Below, piece after piece: positions 1-7,715 of a stretch of DNA of 35,115 nt (the stretch's first letter is position 1; every line of letters starts with the position of its first letter). Below the pieces are notes generated by a model. That model was not told the DNA's origin. It did not search any database and saw only the letters and a list, made by a program, of their open reading frames with translations. The stretch covers positions 1 to 35,115 of the forward strand of contig NZ_JAFBID010000069.1 of NCBI RefSeq assembly GCF_016811235.1. Reading direction: 5' to 3'. The stretch comes from Microvirga arabica (GTDB lineage: Bacteria > Pseudomonadota > Alphaproteobacteria > Rhizobiales > Beijerinckiaceae). Position numbers and translations under genes: made by a program.

Positions 1-73
1 CTCCTGTTCGCAGAAGGGAATCACATTTCAGCCCAGACCGAAACCTCTTGAATCTGCCTTTCAGTCCGATGCT

Positions 74-522
74 CTAGATCTGTTCGCCCGGCGGGTGGTC
101 GGCTGGGCGGCCAGTGATCGTCTGCACCAGGAGCTTGCGTTGGAGGCGCTGCGCAAGGCTCTGGCGATCCGGCAGCCGGCCAAGGGGTTGATCCACCACT
201 CGGATCGCGGCAGCCAATACTGCGCGACGGCCTACCAAGCCGAGTTGAGGAAACACGGCATCCGGATCTCGATGTCCGCGAAAGGCAATTGCTTCGACAA
301 CGCCGTGGTCGAGACCTTCTTCAAGAGCTTGAAATCCGAGCTGGTCTGGCGCACCGTCTTCCAGACCAGAGCTGAAGCCAGGGCGGCAATTGGTCGTTAC
401 ATCGACGGCTTCTACAACCCGGTCCGGCGTCATTCGACGCTCGACTACGTCAGTCCGGTTCAATTCGAAAGGCTGGCCGGATAGACAGCAAAACGCTCTC
501 CACTAAACCGAAGCAACTCCAG
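74..522 (+). pseudogene. IS3-family transposase (OrfB), C-terminal remnant
   Basis: This is the last ~135 residues of an IS3-type DDE transposase (rve domain). Visible are LDLFARRVVGW, then HHSDRGSQY carrying the second catalytic Asp, and the block GNCFDNAVVETFFKSLK carrying the catalytic Glu, followed by the usual C-terminal HSTLDYVSPVQFE. Recognisable homology starts near base 74. The open frame runs on to the window edge, but its residues no longer look like IS3, so the 5' part is lost. The stop is at 482-484. Bases 499-522 (TCCACTAAACCGAAGCAACT...) resemble an IS3 terminal inverted repeat and abut the broken IS110 gene, so this end probably marks the insertion into IS110. It cannot encode a working enzyme. 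Confidence 0.85.
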
Positions 523-524
523 AG

Positions 525-791
525 GAACGGTTTGACGTACTGGGCCGGGATCAGGCGCACGTCATGGCCCAGTGCCTGAAGCTGACGGCCGATGTGGTGA
601 GCGCCGGCACAAGCTTCCATGCCGATCAGGCACGGTGGAATGTTGGCCAGCCGCTGGGTGAGCTGGCAGCGGGAGAGCTTGAGGCGCAGCACGATGGCAC
701 CGCGCTGATCCTGGCCGACGAGGTGAAAGCTGTTCTTGCCCAGATCGATGCCGAGCGTGGCAATGGCGGCAGAGAAAGAAGACCGTGACAT
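525..791 (-). pseudogene. IS110-family transposase, N-terminal fragment
   Basis: This is the first ~89 residues of an IS110-type DEDD (RuvC-like) transposase. The start MSRSSFSAAIATLGIDLGKN holds the first catalytic Asp, and GMEACAGAHHIGR holds the Glu region. Homology stops after AQYVKPFL, where intact proteins continue with a K-N-D-x-x-D/N-A-E-A motif. From there the frame runs into the IS3 end at ~522, so the element was split by that insertion. The ATG at 791 begins the conserved N terminus. The upstream non-coding end of the element (792 to ~980) is retained. The C-terminal half of an IS110 transposase lies at the other end of the window (33205-33915), but whether both came from one copy is unknown. 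Confidence 0.85.
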
Positions 792-835
792 GGGACGTGC
801 TCCTTGCGTGGCTCAAAGCCCCACAGCTTACAAAC

Positions 836-918
836 AAGCGGGGCAGGAGCACGGCCGGACCATCCCATTAGCTGACCTTGGCAAAAGAGCCGCTGTTTCC
901 AACGGCCCTCCTGCTCGA
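836..918 (-). ncRNA. Candidate IS110 bridge-RNA region in the 5' non-coding end
   Basis: IS110 elements are known to encode a structured bridge RNA in a non-coding end next to the transposase gene. Here the 190-nt non-coding stretch upstream of the transposase ATG contains a strong paired structure. GCAGGAG (843-849) pairs perfectly with CTCCTGC (908-914). Beyond a 3-nt bulge, GGCCG (853-857) pairs with CGGCC (903-907), enclosing a ~45-nt internal region. A competing inner hairpin pairs 889-894 with 901-906. The pairing is seen directly; the bridge-RNA identity is inferred from position and family. The strand is taken from the transposase. Confidence 0.45.
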
Positions 919-982
919 TTTTCGATGTGAACTGACGCGTGTTTGGGACGAATACCCTTCTTGCGAGGAGCATCTCCCTTTC

Positions 983-2962
983 TTACGCGGCTTTCACGCC
1001 TGACAGGAAGTGCTCCACTTCCTGTCCAAGACTGGCCGAATGACGGGCCAGATCCTGAGCCGACGAGAGCACCTGGGCCGCAGCCGTTCCAGTCTCTCCT
1101 GCTCCGCGACGTACCTCGCTGATGCTGCCGGTGACGAACTCCGTGCCGCGGGCGGCCTCCTGCACGTTGCGGGCGATCTCGGATGTTGCCGCCCCCTGCT
1201 CCTCCATGGCGGCCGCAATCGAGGTGGAGATTTGGCTCATCTCGCCAATCGTGCCGGCAATCGCCTGAATGGCCTGTACGGCCTCGGTTGTCGCGTGCTG
1301 TACGCTGGCAATCTGGGCTGAGATCTCGTCCGTGGCTTTCGAGGTCTGGCTCGCCAGTTCCTTCACCTCAGACGCCACCACAGCAAAGCCCTTTCCGGCC
1401 TCCCCGGCCCGGGCCGCCTCGATGGTGGCATTCAGCGCCAGCAGATTGGTTTGTGAGGCAATGGTGCTGATTAGCTGAACCACATGGCCGATCTTCTCGG
1501 CCGAAGCGGCCAGCATCTGCACAGTCTGGTTCGTGCGCTGGGCATCGCCCACCGCCCGCTCGGCTATCTGGGAGGACTGCGTCACCTGGGAGGCGATCTC
1601 GCGGATGGAGATCGACAGCTCCTCAGTGGCGGCTGCCACGGTTTGCACGTTGGCCGAGGTCTGCTGGGCGGTCGAGGCAACGCCCACTGACTGTTGAGCG
1701 GTTCTGTCCGCCACAGCCGTCATGGATTGGGCTGTTTCCTCCAGCTCACCCGCTGCAACTGACAGACGCTGGACCAGCGCACCAACCTTAACCTCGAAGC
1801 TTTGGGCGAGTTCAGACATCATGCGGCGCTTCTCGGCCTCGCTCTGTTGGCGGTCGCGCTCCTGCTCCATACGCAGGCGCTCCATCTCCTCACCGTTAAT
1901 CTTGAAGACCTGAACGGCGTCAGCCATGGCGCCGATCTCATCACGACGACCAAGACCAGGGACCGCTGCACTGTAGTCGCCTCTGGCCACCTGCTGCATG
2001 GTGGCTGTCATGGCGAGAAGAGGCTTGGAGATGGCACGCCCAATGGCAACAGCAGCAGCCAGCACAAGCAATAGGACGGCGGCGATGGACGACCACATCA
2101 CCTGCGAGGTCCAGGCCTGCGCCTCTTCGGCTGCGGATTGAGCCGCCTCGAACCGCGCGTCGACGATCTCCAAGGCATGATCCACCACGGGCTCAACCGC
2201 AGCATAAGCCTCCGAGACAGCCTTGCTCTCGACCGTAAGCTGCAGCTTGGCGTCAATGTAGGCAGAAACGTCCCGCTGGTAGGCTGCCATGGCCTCAGCC
2301 ACTTCGGACTTGGCCTTAGGCGGCAGTTCCGAGATGGCAAGTGCCTGGGCGAACTCGCTGGCCCGCTTCTTGATGTCCTGACCGTACTTGGCATCTCCCC
2401 GCAGCATGAAGTCCTTCTCATGCCGACGCATCATCAGCATCAGGATGGTCAGGCTTTGATCCTCATAAGAGGCGAGCTTTGTCTCCACCGCGTGAACAGA
2501 GGTGCGCAACGAGCCCTGCAAGCCTGACTTTTCGTCAAAGCCGAGCTTCCGCTGCAATTCGACCGAGTTGTTGAAGTGTTGAACGTACTTGGCCAAGCCT
2601 TCATTGATCTTGGTCACGCTAGCCAGGAGCTCAGGAGCATTGGCTGCAGCGGCAATCCGCTTTTCGGCCTTAGTGAGCTCGCCTTTGACGGTGTTGATGA
2701 CGCTGGCATGACGACTGGCATACGTCTCGTCGCTGCGCAGGAAGAAGTCCTTTTCGGCGCGGCGGGCCTCCAGCAGGCCTATGTCGGCTTTGTTGACGAG
2801 TTGCTCCAGCTGCGTTGCAACATTGGCAGCAGCCCTTTGCTCTTGAACCCGGCTGCTGCCCACCATGTAGACGGACGCCAGCGCTGTAACGCCAACAGCG
2901 CCGAGAAGGCCAATACTGAGGATTTGGTGGCGCAGCGATATGCGCGAGAGGAGAAGTGCCAT
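983..2962 (-). CDS. Methyl-accepting chemotaxis protein with HBM sensor domain
   Basis: Inner-membrane chemoreceptor of 659 aa that signals to CheA/CheW. The order is TM1 (about 12-35), a long helical periplasmic sensor (about 40-285), TM2 (about 289-308), HAMP (310-365) and a cytoplasmic signalling domain (about 380-645) with the conserved hairpin tip SQTNLLALNATIEAARAGEA. The sensor has two copies of the helical bimodular (HBM) hallmark, RRAEKDFFLR (67-76) and RRHEKDFMLR (179-188). Known HBM receptors such as McpS bind TCA-cycle acids. No C-terminal CheR-tether pentapeptide is seen. I chose the ATG at 2962, which gives a normal short N terminus before TM1; an in-frame start exists upstream at 3049. 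The neighbouring TctABC transporter suggests a carboxylate ligand (inference). Confidence 0.9.
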   Translation of the reverse strand: MALLLSRISLRHQILSIGLLGAVGVTALASVYMVGSSRVQEQRAAANVATQLEQLVNKADIGLLEARRAEKDFFLRSDETYASRHASVINTVKGELTKAEKRIAAAANAPELLASVTKINEGLAKYVQHFNNSVELQRKLGFDEKSGLQGSLRTSVHAVETKLASYEDQSLTILMLMMRRHEKDFMLRGDAKYGQDIKKRASEFAQALAISELPPKAKSEVAEAMAAYQRDVSAYIDAKLQLTVESKAVSEAYAAVEPVVDHALEIVDARFEAAQSAAEEAQAWTSQVMWSSIAAVLLLVLAAAVAIGRAISKPLLAMTATMQQVARGDYSAAVPGLGRRDEIGAMADAVQVFKINGEEMERLRMEQERDRQQSEAEKRRMMSELAQSFEVKVGALVQRLSVAAGELEETAQSMTAVADRTAQQSVGVASTAQQTSANVQTVAAATEELSISIREIASQVTQSSQIAERAVGDAQRTNQTVQMLAASAEKIGHVVQLISTIASQTNLLALNATIEAARAGEAGKGFAVVASEVKELASQTSKATDEISAQIASVQHATTEAVQAIQAIAGTIGEMSQISTSIAAAMEEQGAATSEIARNVQEAARGTEFVTGSISEVRRGAGETGTAAAQVLSSAQDLARHSASLGQEVEHFLSGVKAA

Positions 2963-3102
2963 AGGTGCCCCAAGCCAGATAGAGTCGCACCCTCTGACGG
3001 AGTGCTGCGCTGCACAAACAGCACCAAAGCTTGCCATCGGGTTAACCATAGCCCGCTAAGCGAACTATCTCTCTGCTCTTTCGTACGCTCAGAGCGTCTG
3101 CA

Positions 3103-3194
3103 CTGGGTCAAAGTTTCACGTTCCGCCCTTCCCAACGAACGTCGGCTCTTGAGTGCCGAAGCGGATCAGGCGCTTACGTCTCAGGAGTGCCAAA
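3103..3194. repeat. Degenerate intergenic repeat block (copy A)
   Basis: The region upstream of the chemoreceptor gene has no credible gene. It holds CTGGGTCAAAGT (3103-3114), shared with 17199-17210, and GAAGCGGAT plus ACGTC plus AGTGCCAAA (3158-3194), which recurs at the same spacing at 10397-10433. These look like remnants of a dispersed intergenic repeat. The function is unknown. Confidence 0.35.
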
Positions 3195-3252
3195 CTCGGA
3201 CGTTCGTGCTTAGCTATAATCCTGCAAAGCAAGAGATGTGCGGGCTTGGGTT

Positions 3253-3747
3253 CTATGCCTTCCCGTCTTGAGCTCCAGCCATGCGTGTCCCTCCATGGAG
3301 GTTAGAGTTGCCCCAGCTCCGGAGGGCCTTTTGCATGATGCTGGTGATCCTCCACGAGCCATCCGCCTTAGCGAACATGAACTCATAGGCACCGCAAGAG
3401 TGATAGAAGTCCTCGCCGAGCCTCTTGAGGTCACGTTCAAACCTTAAGATCAGGTAATTGCAGCGCCCGCGGACGTCTTCCGCTTCACTGGACAGCAGTA
3501 AGTTAGAGAAGCTGTGATGCTTTGAGAGGGTGTCGGCAGCATTCTGCCGGCGCTGAACGAACTCAAAGTTGGTCATCGTGCCGGGCTGCTCGCGCCCTGA
3601 TGAGGAGTAGTCGATGAAAACCTCGGGTGCGAGACAGTCTGCCATTGACGTCCAGTTCCGCTCATCGAACGCAAGGAAAAAACGGCAGAGCAAATCGTTT
3701 ATAGCGATGTGATCGAGAGCGTCCAAGTCTGCCATCCTCTTCTTCAT
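3253..3747 (-). CDS. SnoaL-like (NTF2-fold) protein
   Basis: A 164-aa protein with the layout of the SnoaL_4 family: an N-terminal helix region (DALDHIAINDLLCRFFLAFDERNW), a core VFIDYSSSG, and the closing strands YEFMFAKADGSWRITSI. The fold makes a small barrel with a pocket. Members act as isomerases, dehydratases or ring hydroxylase small subunits, and many have no known role, so no reaction is assigned. The ATG at 3747 is preferred because a GGGAGG ribosome site lies just upstream and the M-K-K-R start is normal; the longer frame from 3810 adds an unconvincing leader. It lies downstream of tctA on the same strand, but a 12-bp hairpin (3857-3895) separates the two, so it may be a separate unit. 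Confidence 0.75.
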   Translation of the reverse strand: MKKRMADLDALDHIAINDLLCRFFLAFDERNWTSMADCLAPEVFIDYSSSGREQPGTMTNFEFVQRRQNAADTLSKHHSFSNLLLSSEAEDVRGRCNYLILRFERDLKRLGEDFYHSCGAYEFMFAKADGSWRITSIMQKALRSWGNSNLHGGTRMAGAQDGKA

Positions 3748-3856
3748 AACAGCGCCTCCCATCCCAGGCCTTACCAGGGTGTCTAAGAGGGCTTTCACCA
3801 GCCAAAGCACCAGGAACTAAGGGTACCTGACAGCCTCACCCCGTGGGGTTGTGCAC

Positions 3857-3895
3857 TCCGGATCCCGTAAGAAGCTTCCGCTGACGGGATCCGGA
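3857..3895 (-). terminator. Perfect 12-bp stem after tctA
   Basis: TCCGGATCCCGT (3857-3868) is exactly complementary to ACGGGATCCGGA (3884-3895), with a 15-nt loop. It begins 7 nt beyond the tctA stop on the minus strand. No T-run follows, so it could be a factor-dependent terminator or an mRNA 3'-end stabiliser. Confidence 0.6.
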
Positions 3896-3902
3896 ATCGG
3901 GT

Positions 3903-5417
3903 TTAGGACAATAATTGTGGTGCTGTCGCCTTCACCTGCCTGGCACGCCAAGACAGAACGAATGGGAGAATGGCAACCGCCGCAGCCATGATCCACAGCA
4001 CAATCGAGATGGTGCTCTGGAACAGAATGGAGAGATCCCCGCCGCTGATCGCCAAGGCATTGCGCAGGTTCACCTCCATCACACGCCCGAGAACGAACCC
4101 CAGAATAATTGGGGCCATGTCGAACCCGAGTTTGCGCAGGAGCCACCCGACCACGCCGATGCCGAGCATCATCAGGATCGACAGCATGCTGGCATGGGTC
4201 GAGTAGACGCCTACGATGGAAAGAACCAGGATTCCAGGAACCAGAATCCAGTTCGGCAGCGTCAGCACCCGCGAGAACACGCCGACGAGCGGCAGGTTCA
4301 TGATCAGCAGCAGAACATTGCCGATGTAGAGCGAGGCAATCAGGCCACCAACCAATTCCGGACGCTCGGCAAAGAGCTGCGGCCCAGGCTGAATGTTGTA
4401 GAGCATCAGGGCCCCCAGCATTACCGCAGTCGTGCCGCTGCCTGGAACGCCAAGGGTCAGCATCGGAACGAATGCTCCGGCGGCCGTGGCGTTGTTCGCC
4501 GCCTCAGGCGCGGCAAGCCCGCGCACATCGCCTTTGCCGAAGGTGCCGTCGCGGTCCGAAATTCGCTTTTCCGTTGTGTAGGAGACGGCACTGGCGACCG
4601 AGGCCCCGGTTCCCGGCAGCACGCCGACGATGAAGCCGATGACAGAGCCCCGGAGCGTTGCCCCGGTGCAGCGGACGATGTCAGCCCAACGGGCGAATGT
4701 ACGGCCGGCAATCTTGATGATTGAACCACCAGACGCCTGATGCTCAAGCATCAGCATGGCTTCCGAGATTGAGAACAGTCCGATTACGAGCACGACGAAC
4801 TCAATGCCATCCCCAAGCTCCGGCTCGTTGAAGGTGAATCGGTAGGCGCCGGAGGTCGCATCGAGGCCAACCGTCGCGAGCATCAGGCCTATGACGCAGC
4901 CGATCAGGGTCTTTACTGGCTGGCTGCCCACCATTGACCCGAGGGTCGCGAAGGCAAAGATCATGAGGACGAAGTACTCGGCAGGACCGAAGCCGATGGC
5001 CAGGCCGCTCAAAAGGGGAGCAAAGAACGTCAGGCCCACGACGCCCAGAATGCCCCCGACAAAGGAGGACAGTCCGCTGATCATCAGGGCCTCGCCCGCC
5101 CGGCCCTGGCGGGCCAGGGGATTGCCGTCGAGGGCCGTCATGACGGCGCCAGCGTCACCAGGCACGTTCAACAGGATAGACGAGATCCGCCCGCCGTACT
5201 CGGCACCGGAGTAGATCCCGGCCAGGAGGATCATTGTGCTCTCGGCCGGCAGGCCCATCGTGTAGGCGATGGGAAGGAGCAGTGCGATCCCGTTAATCGG
5301 GCCAATCGCGGGCAATGCGCCGATCATGGTGCCCAGGAAGCATCCCACGAACCCAATGAGGAGGTTCATGGGGCTGAGCGCAACCGAAAACCCGGTCCAG
5401 AGATAGCTAAGGTCCAT
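3903..5417 (-). CDS. tctA: Tripartite tricarboxylate transporter, large permease TctA
   Basis: A 504-aa, roughly 12-helix inner-membrane protein, the ion-coupled translocator of the TTT system. Family glycine/proline motifs are clear: GTMIGALPAIGPINGIALLL near residue 30, GVLPGTGASVASAVSY in the middle, and LGVPGSGTTAVMLGALMLYN after it. Its length is normal for TctA. It forms an operon with tctB (17-nt gap) and tctC upstream, and an AGAGGA ribosome site precedes the ATG. With TctB it accepts substrate from the periplasmic TctC. A hairpin ends the unit. The family assignment is secure; the citrate/tricarboxylate substrate is inferred from the partner TctC and the linked TctD/E regulators. Confidence 0.93.
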   Translation of the reverse strand: MDLSYLWTGFSVALSPMNLLIGFVGCFLGTMIGALPAIGPINGIALLLPIAYTMGLPAESTMILLAGIYSGAEYGGRISSILLNVPGDAGAVMTALDGNPLARQGRAGEALMISGLSSFVGGILGVVGLTFFAPLLSGLAIGFGPAEYFVLMIFAFATLGSMVGSQPVKTLIGCVIGLMLATVGLDATSGAYRFTFNEPELGDGIEFVVLVIGLFSISEAMLMLEHQASGGSIIKIAGRTFARWADIVRCTGATLRGSVIGFIVGVLPGTGASVASAVSYTTEKRISDRDGTFGKGDVRGLAAPEAANNATAAGAFVPMLTLGVPGSGTTAVMLGALMLYNIQPGPQLFAERPELVGGLIASLYIGNVLLLIMNLPLVGVFSRVLTLPNWILVPGILVLSIVGVYSTHASMLSILMMLGIGVVGWLLRKLGFDMAPIILGFVLGRVMEVNLRNALAISGGDLSILFQSTISIVLWIMAAAVAILPFVLSWRARQVKATAPQLLS

Positions 5418-5434
5418 GTTCGTCGTCCTCTATC

Positions 5435-5902
5435 TCAGAAACCGAAGATGCTTCCGCCCGGCAGGTAGACTTCGAGCAGGTAGCGGAAAAGCAAGAACCA
5501 AAGGGCCGCCTGCACGATCCCCGCAAAGAGAGCAAAGCGCCAGGAGGCCCCGAAAATCCGGCCAACTCCGGTCACCAGCAACGTGATGGCAATGGCAAAG
5601 CCGAGGGGCTCCAGGAGGAGCGTGGCGACGAGCACAAGCCCGGGGATGGCAATCGAACTTGCGAGCAGGCGGCCCTGCGGCCACGGCTCGGAGCTGCCAG
5701 GCCTGAAGAAATAAATCAGCGATAGTAGCGCAAGCACACCCGCCAGGATCAGCGGGAACACACGAGGCCCGAGAGGATCTGACGAGAACGAGTATGAAAT
5801 ACGGCTCGCATCGAGCCCATACAGGACAGCAAGAGCGAAGAGGACGACCGCGCCCACGCGATCACTCCTCACCGCTCCACGAGGACCGGTTGAGGTTGTC
5901 AT
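5435..5902 (-). CDS. tctB: Tripartite tricarboxylate transporter, small permease TctB
   Basis: A 155-aa hydrophobic protein with about four membrane segments (VGAVVLFALAVLYGLDASRI, then two central segments near GVLALLSLIYFF and LVLVATLLLEPLGFAIAITL, and a last one near WRFALFAGIVQAALWFLLF). This matches the poorly conserved TctB subunit in size, topology and position between tctC and tctA. It pairs with TctA in the inner membrane. The start ATG is at 5902 with a weak GGAG-type ribosome site. Sequence conservation in TctB is low, so the call depends partly on gene order. Confidence 0.88.
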   Translation of the reverse strand: MTTSTGPRGAVRSDRVGAVVLFALAVLYGLDASRISYSFSSDPLGPRVFPLILAGVLALLSLIYFFRPGSSEPWPQGRLLASSIAIPGLVLVATLLLEPLGFAIAITLLVTGVGRIFGASWRFALFAGIVQAALWFLLFRYLLEVYLPGGSIFGF

Positions 5903-5923
5903 GACTGGCTCCGATACAGAAAG

Positions 5924-5948
5924 CGCGGCCCCATTGCCTGGGGCCGCG
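5924..5948 (-). promoter_or_regulatory. Intercistronic hairpin between tctC and tctB
   Basis: CGCGGCCCC (5924-5932) pairs perfectly with GGGGCCGCG (5940-5948) around a 7-nt loop. It lies just after the receptor gene and before the permease genes. No T-run follows it. Such hairpins commonly protect the upstream mRNA and lower permease expression relative to the binding protein. Confidence 0.55.
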
Positions 5949-5959
5949 AGGATGATGGA

Positions 5960-6928
5960 TCAGAGACCCGCTTCAGCAGCGAGAGTCTTGAACTTCTTCA
6001 CGTCGTTCCTGACGACCTTCTCGAAGTCCGCACCAATTACCGTATAGGGATACAATCCCCGCTCCTCTCGCTCCTTGGCGAATTCGGGTGATTTGGCCAG
6101 CTTTTGGAATGTGTCAACCCAGGACTGGTAGTCGGCATCCGAGACCTTGCCGCCGAGATAGTAGCCGCGCCAGACGACCCAGTCGAAGTCGAAGCCCTGC
6201 TCTTTCGCGGTCGGCACATCCTTCAGATCGCCGGGCAGCCGCTCCGGAGCCATGACCCCGAGAATGCGCACCTTACCGGCCTGATGGTGCTTCGCCATCT
6301 CGGAGGCCTCACCGGCGCCGATCTTGATGTGACCGCCTTGCAGAGCCGTCAGCACTGCACCGCCGCCCTCCAGGGCGACATAGCGGATCTTCTTGGGATC
6401 CTGGTTGGCGCTCTTGGCGATGATAGCCGCCTTCATCCAGTCCTGGCTTCCGACCGCCCCGCCGCCGCCGATGGCGAAATCGTTCGGGGCCTTCTTGTAG
6501 GCCTCCACCAGGTCCTTCATGGTCTTATACGGGGAGTCTGGGGCCACGACGATCACGCCGTAGTCCGCTCCGAGGGCGCCGAGCCACCGCACGGCGTTCT
6601 CGTCGTACTGTCCGAACTTACCCTGGGCCAGAAGCAGCGCGGAACCGGTGGAAGCAGCAGTAATCAGCGTGGGATCGCTGGAGCGCTTGCCGACGACATG
6701 GTTGTAGGCGACAGCTCCGACACCGCCCTCCATGTAGGTGACCGGCATCGGCTTGTCGATAAGCTTGGCTGCCAGGAGCGAGTTGGCCGCGAGGCGGCAG
6801 GTCACGTCAAAGCCGCCGCCCGGCTTGGCTCCCGCCAGGCACTCCGTCTTTTCCGGAGCCGCCAGCGCGGCACCTGCCAGAACACCTGCGACGCCAAATA
6901 CAGCAGCCTGCAATACGAGCTTCTTCAT
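5960..6928 (-). CDS. tctC: Tricarboxylate-binding receptor TctC
   Basis: Periplasmic solute receptor of 322 aa that delivers substrate to TctAB. An N-terminal signal peptide (MKKLVLQAAVFGVAGVLAGA, cleavage near ALAAPEK) is followed by TECLAGAKPGGGFDVTCRLA, close to the start of mature TctC proteins known for citrate and other tricarboxylates and unlike general Bug receptors. I used the ATG at 6928, where GGGAAG lies at a suitable distance and the signal peptide begins normally; the frame also opens at 6946. It is the first gene of tctCBA and is divergent from the two-component genes. The intervening 109 bp hold a direct repeat (7003-7020) that may bind the response regulator. Confidence 0.9.
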   Translation of the reverse strand: MKKLVLQAAVFGVAGVLAGAALAAPEKTECLAGAKPGGGFDVTCRLAANSLLAAKLIDKPMPVTYMEGGVGAVAYNHVVGKRSSDPTLITAASTGSALLLAQGKFGQYDENAVRWLGALGADYGVIVVAPDSPYKTMKDLVEAYKKAPNDFAIGGGGAVGSQDWMKAAIIAKSANQDPKKIRYVALEGGGAVLTALQGGHIKIGAGEASEMAKHHQAGKVRILGVMAPERLPGDLKDVPTAKEQGFDFDWVVWRGYYLGGKVSDADYQSWVDTFQKLAKSPEFAKEREERGLYPYTVIGADFEKVVRNDVKKFKTLAAEAGL

Positions 6929-7002
6929 CGTTTCTTCCCTATGCAATTGTGGACGTTACGCTCTGTCTGTACCGAGCTTGCTCCACACGTTAGGGTCGGA
7001 AC

Positions 7003-7020
7003 CTGTCATTCACCTGTCAT
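7003..7020. promoter_or_regulatory. Pho-box-like direct repeat, candidate response-regulator site
   Basis: CTGTCAT occurs at 7003-7009 and again at 7014-7020, an 11-bp period, with TATAAG directly after it. This is the spacing of OmpR/PhoB-family binding sites, and the words match the PhoB box consensus. It sits between tctC and the response regulator, 18 bp before the latter's ATG. It could bind the neighbouring TctD-type regulator or PhoB. Confidence 0.55.
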
Positions 7021-7037
7021 TATAAGTGACCGAAGGC

Positions 7038-7715
7038 ATGCGCATCTTTCTGGTTGAGGACACGCGCGACGTTGCCGAGGCGATCATCGAGCATTTTGCC
7101 AGGATCGGCCACGTCGTGGATTGGGAGATGGACGGCGAGGCTGCGGCCGCCACGCTCAACGAAACAATATACGACCTCGTGATCCTGGACGTGATGCTTC
7201 CCGGCCAGAGCGGGTTTGCGATCCTGCGGCATCTTCGCTCGATTGGCAGTACGACGCCGGTCCTGATGCTCACCGCCCGGTCAGAGGTTGATGATCGGGT
7301 GAGCGCACTCGATATCGGTGCCGATGATTATCTGGTGAAACCCTTCGACTTTCGGGAGCTGGAAGCCCGTGCCCGGGCGCTGCTGCGGCGGCGCCATGGT
7401 GACGCCACCAACCTCCTCGAATGCGGGGACATTTGCATTGATCGGTCTGCACGCACCGTTCGGGTCGGCCGGCGCGAGGTGCACCTGACCCGCCGTGAGG
7501 TGACACTGCTCGAAATCCTGGCCTCGCGGCCTGGCCGTGTCTTCAGCAAGGACGACCTGCTGGACCAGGTTTTTGGTTATGATGAGGAGGCCCCCTCCTT
7601 CAACGCTGTCGAGCTTTATATCGGCCGCTTGCGAAAGAAGCTACAAGGCGCAACGGCCCAGATTGTGACTGTCCGGGGCTTTGGCTATCAGTTGGTCCCC
7701 CATGGCTCGTCGTGA
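7038..7715 (+). CDS. tctD: OmpR-family response regulator, TctD type
   Basis: A 225-aa two-domain regulator. The receiver domain (1-115) has the acidic pair E7/D8, phospho-acceptor D51 in LVILDVMLPG, and the conserved Lys in DDYLVKPFD. A winged-helix DNA-binding domain follows (about 130-220), with LTRREVTLLEILASRPGRVFSK and a closing TVRGFGYQLV. It should activate or repress promoters after phosphorylation by the kinase encoded next. The ATG at 7038 gives the standard MRIFLVEDTRDV start; a GTG at 7026 in the same frame is possible. Its 3' end overlaps the kinase start. Position and partner point to control of tctCBA, and the direct repeat just upstream is a candidate target, possibly autoregulatory. 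Confidence 0.88.
   Translation: MRIFLVEDTRDVAEAIIEHFARIGHVVDWEMDGEAAAATLNETIYDLVILDVMLPGQSGFAILRHLRSIGSTTPVLMLTARSEVDDRVSALDIGADDYLVKPFDFRELEARARALLRRRHGDATNLLECGDICIDRSARTVRVGRREVHLTRREVTLLEILASRPGRVFSKDDLLDQVFGYDEEAPSFNAVELYIGRLRKKLQGATAQIVTVRGFGYQLVPHGSS

Noticed and set aside
2576..3271. A 231-codon plus-strand frame antisense to the chemoreceptor N terminus
   Set aside because: It is opposite a gene with clear TM, HBM and HAMP features, shows no domain, and crosses a repeat-bearing intergenic region.
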